NCBI RefSeq assembly: GCF_000331005.1
Contig: NZ_AEJB01000361.1
Coordinates: 124,001-188,000 of the forward strand
Origin: Streptomyces turgidiscabies Car8
Lineage (GTDB): Bacteria; Actinomycetota; Actinomycetes; Streptomycetales; Streptomycetaceae
Reading direction: 5' to 3'
Length of the DNA: 64,000 nt
Positions 28,884 through 36,607 of the stretch are shown in pieces. The position numbers were made by a program, and so were the translations under genes. Positions within the stretch are counted from its first letter, which is position 1; every line of letters starts with the position of its first letter. The notes under the pieces were generated by a model, which searched no databases, was not told the origin of the DNA, and saw nothing but the letters and a program-made list of their open reading frames with translations.

Positions 28884-28913
28884 CCCTTTCGACTCGTCTC
28901 ATTGATAGAGTTG
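28884..28913 (+). promoter_or_regulatory. Promoter/operator box C
   Basis: CCCTTTCGACTCG at 28884 and GATAGAGTTG at 28904, placed 37 bp before the ATG at 28950. Confidence 0.6.
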
Positions 28914-28949
28914 TCCTGGTATTCGAGTGAAACGGCGAGTTGAGGACTA

Positions 28950-29738
28950 ATGGCATCGACACAGACCGATGAGTCGGGTGGGGGCGCAGTGCGCAAGACG
29001 CGCTTCGTCGCGACGTCCGCGTTCTCACAGGAGGGCGCGGACACTCCTGCGCAGACGGAGCCCGCGGGCGGCCTGCGCAAGCGCACCCTCGCGGCCGGCG
29101 TGAGCATGGGTGTGGGCGCACTGCTGTGCTTCGTACTCTCCGCGGGGTTCTCCGGCGGTCAGAGCGCGGTGAGCGATACGGCTGCGCCGGAGATCCCCTC
29201 TCTGCAGGAGCAGATCAGGATCACCGAGGCGAAGACGGCGGCGCTGCCGAAGGCCGACGACGCCGAGCGTGGTCTGACCGCGGCCCTGACGGCGGCTGGT
29301 CAGGTCGCGAAGCTGCAGAACGACTACCGCTACCTGACGCCCAGCGTGGCGGCAGACGGCGGCTCGCTCGACACGGCGACGTCTCAGTCGACGCTGCGCA
29401 ACCTCATCCCCTACTTCGCCCCCTCGGTGCACCAGGCGGACCTGGGGCCGTGGTACCTGCTCGCCAGTGACAAGGACGTGGCGGCCGGCGTCGGGATCCC
29501 GATGAGCTTCAGCTCCGGCTTTGAGTGGGTCGCCCAGGTGCCCTACCTGGTCAACGACGACAGCACCATCACGGTGACCTGGCTGGCAATGGAGACCAGG
29601 ACCGGTGCGGGCGAGAGGCCGGCGGTGCTGGCCTGGGCCCGCGCCGATTACGACCAGGTCCGCAAGGCGTTCGTGAACATCCAGACCGGCACGACGGCCA
29701 CCGGCGAGGCCCTGAAGCAGGAGGTGAAGACACCGTGA
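28950..29738 (+). CDS. Bitopic transfer protein 3
   Basis: A 262-residue protein with a 45-residue cytoplasmic N-terminus, a membrane helix (about 47-66) and an outer domain. Its end (FEWVAQVPYLVNDDS ... TVTWLAMETR ... AVLAWARADY) parallels protein 1 at 27194. A GAGTTGAGG sequence precedes the start. Its stop overlaps the GTG of protein 4. Probably an envelope-spanning transfer component; function otherwise unknown. Confidence 0.75.
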   Translation: MASTQTDESGGGAVRKTRFVATSAFSQEGADTPAQTEPAGGLRKRTLAAGVSMGVGALLCFVLSAGFSGGQSAVSDTAAPEIPSLQEQIRITEAKTAALPKADDAERGLTAALTAAGQVAKLQNDYRYLTPSVAADGGSLDTATSQSTLRNLIPYFAPSVHQADLGPWYLLASDKDVAAGVGIPMSFSSGFEWVAQVPYLVNDDSTITVTWLAMETRTGAGERPAVLAWARADYDQVRKAFVNIQTGTTATGEALKQEVKTP

Positions 29739-30445
29739 ACGAGGAGATCAAGGACAAGCTGCGCCAGCACGCCAGGAAGATCCTGCTCGGCGGCACCGGG
29801 GCGCTGCTCGCGCTCTCGGTGGTCACGCTCGGAGCCAGCCTGCTCAGCGACGGCCCGGCCGTGTCGGACACCCAGGCCGATGCGGTTGTTCACAAGCTCG
29901 AAGGCAACCTCGGCGACGCCCGGGCCAAGCTCGCAACACAGCACACGGCGCTGCTGGCTCAGCTGCCGGGCATGGACATCGAGCGGGTGAACCGTGACAG
30001 GGCGACGGGCCGGTCCCTCCTGCTCAGCCTCACCGACAGCTCGGCGTCGGCCCGGACCGTCAAGGAGCAGCAGGTACTCCTCGACGCGCGCTACGCCTTC
30101 CTCGACCACAAGTCGCGGGTGCTCACCGAGTTCGTACCGGAGTGGATGACGGCGACCAGAGCCACGAAGGGCGCTGGGACGACGTACACGCTCGCTGATC
30201 TGGACATCGATGTGAGTCGGGTGCAGGGCCTGAACTACTCCTACACGGGGGTGGCCCGGTTCGATCCGGTCCGCGTCGGACCGGATCAGAACAGCGCTAT
30301 CAAGAGCGAGTTCGTGGTCTTCACCTACGCCACCTCTCAGGACGGCACGGCGACGTCGCTGGACGCCTACCGGGCCTCCAGCAAGACCCGCGACGCCCTC
30401 GCTGCCGCCAGCGAGGAACAGCCCTCCCCCAAGCCGACCGGGTGA
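29735..30445 (+). CDS. Bitopic transfer protein 4
   Basis: A 236-residue protein starting at the GTGA overlap with protein 3. Membrane helix at about 16-38, helical stalk (residues 50-80), and an outer domain with the strand LNYSYTGVARFDPVRVGP. It is the fourth consecutive single-helix protein of similar size, suggesting a hetero-oligomeric ring or platform. Confidence 0.72.
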   Translation: MNEEIKDKLRQHARKILLGGTGALLALSVVTLGASLLSDGPAVSDTQADAVVHKLEGNLGDARAKLATQHTALLAQLPGMDIERVNRDRATGRSLLLSLTDSSASARTVKEQQVLLDARYAFLDHKSRVLTEFVPEWMTATRATKGAGTTYTLADLDIDVSRVQGLNYSYTGVARFDPVRVGPDQNSAIKSEFVVFTYATSQDGTATSLDAYRASSKTRDALAAASEEQPSPKPTG

Positions 30446-30508
30446 GCGAAGCGCCCACCGCTTCAGCACGCACCAAAGAAGACCCCGACGAGACGTAAGG
30501 ACACGAAC

Positions 30509-31033
30509 ATGTCGACCCAGACCCTGGAGAAGACCGAGACGACCGCCCCGACGAGCACGGCCGCGACGGCGAAGAAGACCAGGGCGAAGCCCGCGAAGGA
30601 GCAGAAGGACTCGAAGCTGCGCACCGGATGGCGGCGTCTGGCCCCGAAGAAGGAGACCGGCAGGTTCTCCGTCGTGGTGTGGGCGGGGTTCTTCCGGGTC
30701 ATCGTCCTTCTCGCCGACTGCCTGCTGGCGTTCATCACGGCCATGGTCATCATCCCGCTGCTGGGCGCATGGCTGCACCAGCAGTCGGGCGCATCCAGGG
30801 GTGCGCTCAGTGCGGACGGAACCATCGCCATGTGGCTGATGCCGCTCCTCTTCCTGGTCGCAGTGCTCGCTGCGGGCGAGATCGTCGTGATGCGCGGCAT
30901 GTGGCGCTGGGCAACGCGGATGATCGCGAAGATCCGGGACGCCCGGGGCGAGGCGACCGGGGCCGACGTCACACCGAAGTCCACGACCAGGACCACCAAC
31001 CAGAGCAAGACCAATCGCAAGAGGAGCACGTGA
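30509..31033 (+). CDS. Multi-TM transfer protein with basic N-terminus
   Basis: A 174-residue protein. A Thr/Lys-rich N-terminal tail is followed by two hydrophobic regions (about 55-88 and 108-128) and a basic C-terminus ending in RKRST. No family recognised. Its TGA shares a base with the next ATG at 31033, so both are translated together. Confidence 0.68.
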   Translation: MSTQTLEKTETTAPTSTAATAKKTRAKPAKEQKDSKLRTGWRRLAPKKETGRFSVVVWAGFFRVIVLLADCLLAFITAMVIIPLLGAWLHQQSGASRGALSADGTIAMWLMPLLFLVAVLAAGEIVVMRGMWRWATRMIAKIRDARGEATGADVTPKSTTRTTNQSKTNRKRST

Positions 31034-32082
31034 TGCGCACCGCAGGACTGACGATGAACGACGTGTGGGCCCACCGTGTCCTGCGTGAACGGGGAGTGGA
31101 GACGTACCGACTGGAGGGGGTGACCGCCGAGCTCGGCGTCATGGTCGAATCGCTCGATCTCAAGCACCGGGGCAAGGATGAGAACTACCGCCCGTATCTG
31201 CACATGACGGGCGAGCTGCGCTCGGTCACCCCGGCCAGGGCCCTGCCGTTCGGCATCTCCCAGGTGACCTACTCCCCCGGCCAGGGCGAGAAGGTAGACG
31301 CCTTCTACGAGTTCGACGACCAGCAGCTGGTCGCGCTCGCCAGCAAGGGCTACTTCACGAGCGGCTTCGCCGTGCCCGAGCAGGTCACCGGGATCGAGTG
31401 GGAGCTGCCGGCCACGGCGGACATGCTCGTGCTCGCTCCGTCGGGGGCGCAGACCGAAGGCGATGCGCCCGTGGTCTTCACCCAGATCCACGACATCGGG
31501 GGCCTGGAGATCGATCTCGAGTCCAGCGGCTACGACCTCGCGGGCTACTTCGCCGACCACTCCAAGGACGGCGTCCCGCGGGCTGAGGCTGTGGTCGATG
31601 CGCGCGGGCTGAAGGCACGTTCGGACGCGATCAACTCGCTGTTCACCGAGGACGAGCTGGGCCTGGACACCGAGGTCAAGCAGGTCGTTGGAGCGCCTGT
31701 GCCTGAGGCAGCGCCGGTCGCTGACGGCATGAGCGCGCGTCTGCAGCAGATCGAGGCGGAGATCGCCGCCGAACGGGAGCAGTACCAGACCGAGCGCGCG
31801 AGCACCGAGGGCACCACGGAAAACCTCTACCGGGAGCGCGTGGCGGCAGCGTTGCAGACGGCTGAGGAGCAGGAGGAGCCGTTCGCTCCCCCGGTTCCGG
31901 CCCATGAGGCGCAGCGCGACCTGAACCTGGATCTCGACCTGGAGCTGGAGGAGCAGGAGCAGGAATCCCGACGACGTGAGGTCAAGCCCGCTCCGAGTCT
32001 GGACGAGCGCAAGCGCCAGGTGGCCCAGCATGCGGCCGATCTGGACTTCGGCGAGGACGGCGAGCAGAGCCTGGGGTCCTGA
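31033..32082 (+). CDS. Soluble transfer-block protein with acidic coiled-coil tail
   Basis: A 349-residue protein without membrane segments. Residues 1-190 look globular and beta-rich; residues 235-330 are a charged coiled coil with a Glu-rich stretch (LDLDLELEEQEQESRRRE). Possibly a cytoplasmic adaptor of the transfer channel. It is the last gene before a strong terminator and ends the box C unit. Confidence 0.68.
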   Translation: MRTAGLTMNDVWAHRVLRERGVETYRLEGVTAELGVMVESLDLKHRGKDENYRPYLHMTGELRSVTPARALPFGISQVTYSPGQGEKVDAFYEFDDQQLVALASKGYFTSGFAVPEQVTGIEWELPATADMLVLAPSGAQTEGDAPVVFTQIHDIGGLEIDLESSGYDLAGYFADHSKDGVPRAEAVVDARGLKARSDAINSLFTEDELGLDTEVKQVVGAPVPEAAPVADGMSARLQQIEAEIAAEREQYQTERASTEGTTENLYRERVAAALQTAEEQEEPFAPPVPAHEAQRDLNLDLDLELEEQEQESRRREVKPAPSLDERKRQVAQHAADLDFGEDGEQSLGS

Positions 32083-32105
32083 GGACGGACCAGGCATGAC
32101 GAGCG

Positions 32106-32140
32106 CGGCCCCGGTTGCTGGCGGACAGCAACCGGGGCCG
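32106..32140 (+). terminator. Perfect 15-bp hairpin upstream of the relaxase gene
   Basis: CGGCCCCGGTTGCTG and its complement with a 5-base loop. Most simply this is the terminator of the box C unit. Because it lies just upstream of a relaxase gene it could also be part of an origin of transfer; nothing in the sequence decides this. Confidence 0.75.
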
Positions 32141-32176
32141 TAGTGCATCGGTACCGAGACAGGAGGGAGAGCGACG

Positions 32177-34465
32177 TTGGGCCTGAAGCAGGACATCATC
32201 GTGGTCAACGAGTTCAGTGTGCCGCTGCCTAGCGGCAAGGGATCGCGTGGTGCGACACCGGGTGACTACGTCACCCGGTACATGGCCCGCGAGCAGGCGA
32301 CCGAGTCGCTGGCTCCCATCCAGCGTCTGCGCACCGACGACTTCATCATGCGCTACATGGCGCGGGAGTCGGCCGTCGAGCGCGCCGGTATCTCGCGGGG
32401 CGCGGCGAAGCATGAGATGCGCCAGGCCCAGGGTGACGGCGGCGTGGCCTTCGGCTACGGCTCGGTCTCACTCTCCGACGAGCAGCTGCGCGCGGCTGGC
32501 AAGGACATCCAGCACTACTTCGACGCCGGACACACCGTGCTCAAGACGGTGCTGTCCTTCGACGAGGAGTACCTGCGGAAGCACAAGATCGTCGACGAGG
32601 ACTTCCACTGCGAAGCCCGCGGCAACTACCGCGGCCACATCGACCAGATGAAGCTGCGCATGGCGATTATGCACGGTCTGGAGCGGATGAGCTCGGGCAC
32701 CAGCGGCTTCGACGACCTGCGCTACGTCGGGGTCATCCAGGTCGACACCGAGCACGTCCACTGCCACCTGGCCATGGTCGACGGCGGCCGGGGCCAGGTG
32801 ACGAAGAACGGTACGCAGCGCGGCAAGCTCCTGGACCGGCACAAGTCCAGGCTCCGCCGCGGTGTTGACGCCTGGCTCGATGAGAAGCAGGCGGTGGCGC
32901 ATCTCGCCAGCGCTGTCGGCTACGAGCGGCGCAACGTCACCACCTTCATCAAGCGGTGGGCGCACGAGCGGATCCGTGCCGAGTCCCTGCCGCAGTTCCT
33001 GCTCGCCTGCCTGCCGGCAGACCGAACGTTGTGGCGCGCCGGCTCGAATGACGCCCGTATGCGCAAGGCGAACCAACTGGTGACCGAGCTCGTGAAGGAG
33101 CAACTCGACCGTGCAGGGTCCCCGATGCCGGAGGCCATGGAACGCATCGTCGACTACGCCAACGAGCGCCGCGCGAAGGAGTCTCTGAGCACGGAGGAAT
33201 GGCAGAAGCTGGTCGAGCAGGGACGTACGCAGATCATGGAGCGCGCCGTCAACGGCGTCTACCAGATGCTGCGGGCCATGCCGGAGTCGGAGTTGCGGGT
33301 GCGCACGCCGATGCTCGAAGTCATGGGGATGGACTACCAGCAGATGGCGGTGCTCGCCGCGGACCGGCAGGGCGAAGACCAGAATGCTGAGGCCGACTTG
33401 GTCTCCTTCGGCTTCCGACTGCGCAGCTACGCCTCACGCCTGCAGCATCATCGGGAGAAGGCCGGGGTCTACCGCGACCTCGCGCACCAGTGGGAACAGG
33501 CCGAGAAGGCCGACGTCGCCGCCGAGGACTCGCGCCCGCTCTACGACTTCTACCGCTTCGAGGAGAACTACCACCGGCGGCTGATGAGCAAGTACCAGCA
33601 CTTCCTGCCCTTCCTCGGGGACGCCGGCCAGTGGTACGAGCAGCAGCAGGACGTGGCGACCTACGGCCAGCGGCTGCTCTCGCTCATGGCGCTGCGCGCG
33701 GATGCCTCCCTGCAGCGGATGAAGGACCCCGAGGAAGCCGAGAACCTGGGCCGGACAATCTACGATCAGCCGGGCGGCCGGCTTCTGACTGAGGGCAAGC
33801 GCGGCCGGGCGGTGCTGGACGCGCGCATCCGGACGATGAAGCAGTCCTATGACCAGAAGCTGGACGGCCTGCGGGCTGATCTCGCTTCCTCCGGCCTGGT
33901 GCTGCGCGTGGGGTCGAGCGCCGAGGACCAGGCGAGTACGGAGACCGACGCGGTCAGCACGGACTTCAAGATCGTCGCCGGTGCCGCGTATGACTTCGAC
34001 GAGGTCAAGGCCCTGGACCTGCACCACCTGGGACACGACTTCGTCACCGACGTCGAGATCGGGCCGCACGCGCGCCAGACCTTCGTCGAGATGACCAGGG
34101 ATCGCCGGCGGCTGCTGCTGGCGGCGATGGACTACCTGGACCAGTCCGGCCAGGCCGAGGCAATTCCTGATCTGCCGGTGGACGATGTCGCGGCGATGAC
34201 ACGGGCCTCCCGGGAGCTGACGCTTCAGCAGACGGACGAGGAAACCGGCACGCTCGTGTTGCGTTCCCGGATCGCGGAACTGCGCGCCGAGCGCGGGCAG
34301 GCCGAGCGGATGCGGCGGTCCAAGGCATCGTCGCTGGACGCCGGCCTCGTCGTGCGGGTCCAGGCCCAGGTCGATCAGGCTGTGACCACAGCGGATGCCA
34401 GGATGGCATTCGACTGGCAGTCACCTTCCATCTCGACTGACTTTGGACGTGAACAGAAAGACTAG
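32177..34465 (+). CDS. MobL-like conjugative relaxase
   Basis: A 762-residue protein. An N-terminal region with two copies of a Y-M/Y-x-ARE element (DYVTRYMAREQ, DFIMRYMARES) is followed by the HUH metal motif TEHVHCHLAM (His193, 195, 197). The catalytic Tyr is probably in the N-terminal Y-rich region. MobL-type relaxases of Gram-positive plasmids nick the transfer origin and stay covalently attached to the strand. The last two-thirds is long, helical and unassigned. The start is TTG 32177, because AGGAGGGAG at 32161 is well placed; no ATG or GTG fits better. It has no recurrent promoter box directly upstream. Confidence 0.82.
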   Translation: MGLKQDIIVVNEFSVPLPSGKGSRGATPGDYVTRYMAREQATESLAPIQRLRTDDFIMRYMARESAVERAGISRGAAKHEMRQAQGDGGVAFGYGSVSLSDEQLRAAGKDIQHYFDAGHTVLKTVLSFDEEYLRKHKIVDEDFHCEARGNYRGHIDQMKLRMAIMHGLERMSSGTSGFDDLRYVGVIQVDTEHVHCHLAMVDGGRGQVTKNGTQRGKLLDRHKSRLRRGVDAWLDEKQAVAHLASAVGYERRNVTTFIKRWAHERIRAESLPQFLLACLPADRTLWRAGSNDARMRKANQLVTELVKEQLDRAGSPMPEAMERIVDYANERRAKESLSTEEWQKLVEQGRTQIMERAVNGVYQMLRAMPESELRVRTPMLEVMGMDYQQMAVLAADRQGEDQNAEADLVSFGFRLRSYASRLQHHREKAGVYRDLAHQWEQAEKADVAAEDSRPLYDFYRFEENYHRRLMSKYQHFLPFLGDAGQWYEQQQDVATYGQRLLSLMALRADASLQRMKDPEEAENLGRTIYDQPGGRLLTEGKRGRAVLDARIRTMKQSYDQKLDGLRADLASSGLVLRVGSSAEDQASTETDAVSTDFKIVAGAAYDFDEVKALDLHHLGHDFVTDVEIGPHARQTFVEMTRDRRRLLLAAMDYLDQSGQAEAIPDLPVDDVAAMTRASRELTLQQTDEETGTLVLRSRIAELRAERGQAERMRRSKASSLDAGLVVRVQAQVDQAVTTADARMAFDWQSPSISTDFGREQKD

Positions 34466-34471
34466 TCACAG

Positions 34472-34500
34472 CCTTGTCGAATGCTCTATGAGAGTATTAG
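34472..34500 (+). promoter_or_regulatory. Promoter/operator box D
   Basis: CCTTGTCGAATG at 34472 and GAGAGTATTAG at 34490, about 100 bp before the ATG at 34602. Confidence 0.55.
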
Positions 34501-34601
34501 CGTGAAGAGCGTTCGGCGGGACTCAATACCTTGTCCGGACGATGTGACTGATCGCGGCCGACTTGTCAGAGGGCAGTCGGAACGAACGGAAGGAAGAGAT
34601 C

Positions 34602-35150
34602 ATGGCACTTCTCAAGGGCAAGGGCGCGATGACCGGAGTCAACCTCATCGCGAAGGTCTACAAGAACGGCGTCACCAAGGACGGCAAGTCCCAGTACGCC
34701 GACGTCCAGCTCGACGCTCGAGATCCGCGCGGTCCGGAGCAGACGAACCTGCATCTGAAGTCCGATCGGGTTCAGGGTGAGGACGGCAAGGTCCGCTACA
34801 ACAACGGCGCTCCGTACTCCACCGGTCAGATGGAGGAGATTGCCAAGGCTGCGGGTCCGAACACCGAGCCGATCCTGAACAAGGACGGCACTGAGGTCGG
34901 CACCATCTACGGCTTCAAGGGCAACGTGATGCCCGCGACGCGCGGCACTGGCCTGGTGGTTAACACCAAGTCCGTCGAGGCCTCCGAGTTCAAGGTCGAC
35001 GACAAGACGCTGGACAACCAGTTCGCGTCCATGCGCGCCGCCCGCGAGGCACGGGCGGCGGCCAAGGAGTCGCAGGCTCAGGCCCCGGCTCCCGAGGCCA
35101 AGCAGGAGCAGGCAGCTGAGGTCGAGGTCGACGAGCCGGCGGTCGGCTGA
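34602..35150 (+). CDS. Hypothetical transfer-block protein
   Basis: A 182-residue soluble protein from ATG 34602, preceded by GGAAGGAAG. Residues 1-130 look like a small beta-rich fold (VNLIAKVYKNGVTKDGKSQY ... VGTIYGFKGNVMP); the C-terminal 50 residues are an Ala/Glu/Gln-rich low-complexity helix. It is alone behind box D, so its expression may be set separately. It could be a single-strand DNA or relaxosome accessory protein, but no motif proves it. Confidence 0.65.
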   Translation: MALLKGKGAMTGVNLIAKVYKNGVTKDGKSQYADVQLDARDPRGPEQTNLHLKSDRVQGEDGKVRYNNGAPYSTGQMEEIAKAAGPNTEPILNKDGTEVGTIYGFKGNVMPATRGTGLVVNTKSVEASEFKVDDKTLDNQFASMRAAREARAAAKESQAQAPAPEAKQEQAAEVEVDEPAVG

Positions 35151-35168
35151 GACCGAGGTCGAGTTAAG

Positions 35169-35182
35169 CCCTATTCGAAAAG
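35169..35182 (+). promoter_or_regulatory. Partial copy of the recurrent box
   Basis: CCCTATTCGAAAAG matches the left half of the recurrent box, but no GATAGA element follows. It sits directly before the short frame at 35190. Confidence 0.3.
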
Positions 35183-35189
35183 CCCCTGG

Positions 35190-35315
35190 ATGTCACTTGG
35201 TGAACTCGCCGTCGTCGCAAGCGGAATGCTCGCTGTCGGCCTCGCTGCCGTGGGTGCCTCGACGTACTCACGGCGCCGCTCCCGTCAGGGCGATCAGCCA
35301 GCTTCGCACGGCTGA
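35190..35315 (+). CDS. Possible 41-residue membrane peptide
   Basis: ATG 35190 opens a 41-codon frame with one hydrophobic helix (LAVVASGMLAVGLAAVGAS) followed by YSRRRSRQG. The topology is credible, but the ribosome site is weak, so the call is uncertain. Confidence 0.35.
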   Translation: MSLGELAVVASGMLAVGLAAVGASTYSRRRSRQGDQPASHG

Positions 35316-35412
35316 TCCACAGATCCCCAGCGCGTCCGCCGCGCTGGGCGGGGGCCGCGTCTCCAGCGTCCCCCGCACCTCGACGAACACCTCCAACCGA
35401 AGGTTTCTTCTC

Positions 35413-35751
35413 ATGCGATCCGCCATCCGCAACGCCGTCATGACGACGACGGCCACCGCGGTCCTGCTCGGCGGCCTCGCCGCCGTCGCCACGCCCGCGT
35501 CCGCCGTCGGCTCGTCCGCCTGCACCCGCAACGACCGCAACCACTCCGTGTGGGGCCCCAACCTGGAGTGGCCGAACATCCGCACCGGCCCCGGCGTGGC
35601 CTACAAGTCCAAGGGCCACCTCGACTCCGCCGGCGAGTTCTGGGTGGAGTGCTCCGCCGTCAACAAGTACGGCAACCGCTGGTACTACGGGGAGAGCCTC
35701 TCCTCCAGCTCGTACGGCACGAAGGGCTGGGTCGCCGCCAGCTGGTTCTAG
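35413..35751 (+). CDS. Secreted SH3b-like protein 1
   Basis: A 112-residue protein with a Sec signal peptide (MRSAIRNAVMTTTATAVLLG, cleavage after ATPASA) and a bacterial SH3 domain (NIRTGPGVAYKSKG ... KGWVAASWF) with two Cys that may form a disulfide. SH3b domains bind peptidoglycan or exported proteins. Possible roles are surface or entry exclusion, or a plug of the transfer machine. The ATG at 35413 is the natural signal-peptide start; the frame is open further upstream. Confidence 0.75.
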   Translation: MRSAIRNAVMTTTATAVLLGGLAAVATPASAVGSSACTRNDRNHSVWGPNLEWPNIRTGPGVAYKSKGHLDSAGEFWVECSAVNKYGNRWYYGESLSSSSYGTKGWVAASWF

Positions 35752-35957
35752 CACCACCGCGCGACGCCGACGCGACGCGCCCCCAGACCGCTCCCTCCTG
35801 GAGCGACCGGGCAGAAACGCCCTGACCTGACCACGGCCAGGCCCGCCTTCCGGGCCCCGGCGACGCCGGTGACACGACACCCCGCCAGCGCCTGCCCACC
35901 GACCTCTCGCCGAGGCACACCCCTACCCAACCACACCCCTTTTATGGAGGTTTGCAC

Positions 35958-36317
35958 ATGTCTGCACGTCGCGTAGCCGCACTCGCAGCCACCGCGGCCG
36001 CCGTCGCCCTGCCGCTGCTGTCCGCCCCGGCGGCCACCGCCGCGCCGCAGTCGGTCGCCACCACGGTGCCCGCCTCGTCCTGCACCACCAACCCCTACCT
36101 TCCGTGGGCGGTGCACGGCACCAGCGCGGTGACCATCCGCTCGAAGGCGACCACCAAGTCGACCGCGGTCGGGGTCCTCTACAAGTCGCACAAGTTCACG
36201 GTGCACAAGACCACCAAGGGCGCGACCTGGGTGTACATCACCGACAAGAACACCAAGAAGACGGGCTGGGTCTCCGGCAAGTACGTCTACCGCGACGTGC
36301 GCATGTGCCTGGACTGA
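35958..36317 (+). CDS. Secreted SH3b-like protein 2
   Basis: A 119-residue protein with signal peptide (RRVAALAATAAAVALPLLSA, cleavage near ATAAP) and an SH3b-like domain (SAVTIRSKATTKSTAVGVLY ... KTGWVSGKYVYRD), again with two Cys. ATGGAGG at 35944 places the start at ATG 35958. It is a divergent neighbour of SH3 protein 1; the two probably arose by duplication or are functionally paired. Confidence 0.75.
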   Translation: MSARRVAALAATAAAVALPLLSAPAATAAPQSVATTVPASSCTTNPYLPWAVHGTSAVTIRSKATTKSTAVGVLYKSHKFTVHKTTKGATWVYITDKNTKKTGWVSGKYVYRDVRMCLD

Positions 36318-36478
36318 GGCACCGCCTCACTTCCGTGCCCCGGGCCGCCCGGCCCGGGGCACCTCCGCCTGGCCTGCCCCCTCGGCGCCGCGCTTCCACT
36401 CCAGCCCTCACCCCAGTCCGGCAGGGTTCCGCGAGTCCGAATACGGCGGGTGAGCGACCCGCGACCAGTGCATGGAAC

Positions 36479-36510
36479 GAAAGGCCCCGGAGTCCACTCC
36501 GGGGCCTTTC
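36479..36510 (+). terminator. Perfect 15-bp hairpin
   Basis: GAAAGGCCCCGGAGT and its complement with a 2-base loop. It separates the SH3 genes from the Clp-like gene and promoter box E. Confidence 0.75.
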
Positions 36511-36517
36511 GCATTCT

Positions 36518-36556
36518 CCATTCAATGCCCTATCGAATGCTACCGTGATAGGATTT
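36518..36556 (+). promoter_or_regulatory. Promoter/operator box E
   Basis: CCATTCAATGCCCT (36518-36531) runs into CCCTATCGAATG (36528-36539), followed by GATAGGATTT at 36547. The 14-base first part is repeated exactly, in reverse, in box K at 56048-56061. Confidence 0.65.
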
Positions 36557-36607
36557 CGACTGATTTTTCAGTTAAATCTTCAGTCCAGTCGAGAGGTCTT
36601 GCGCGGC

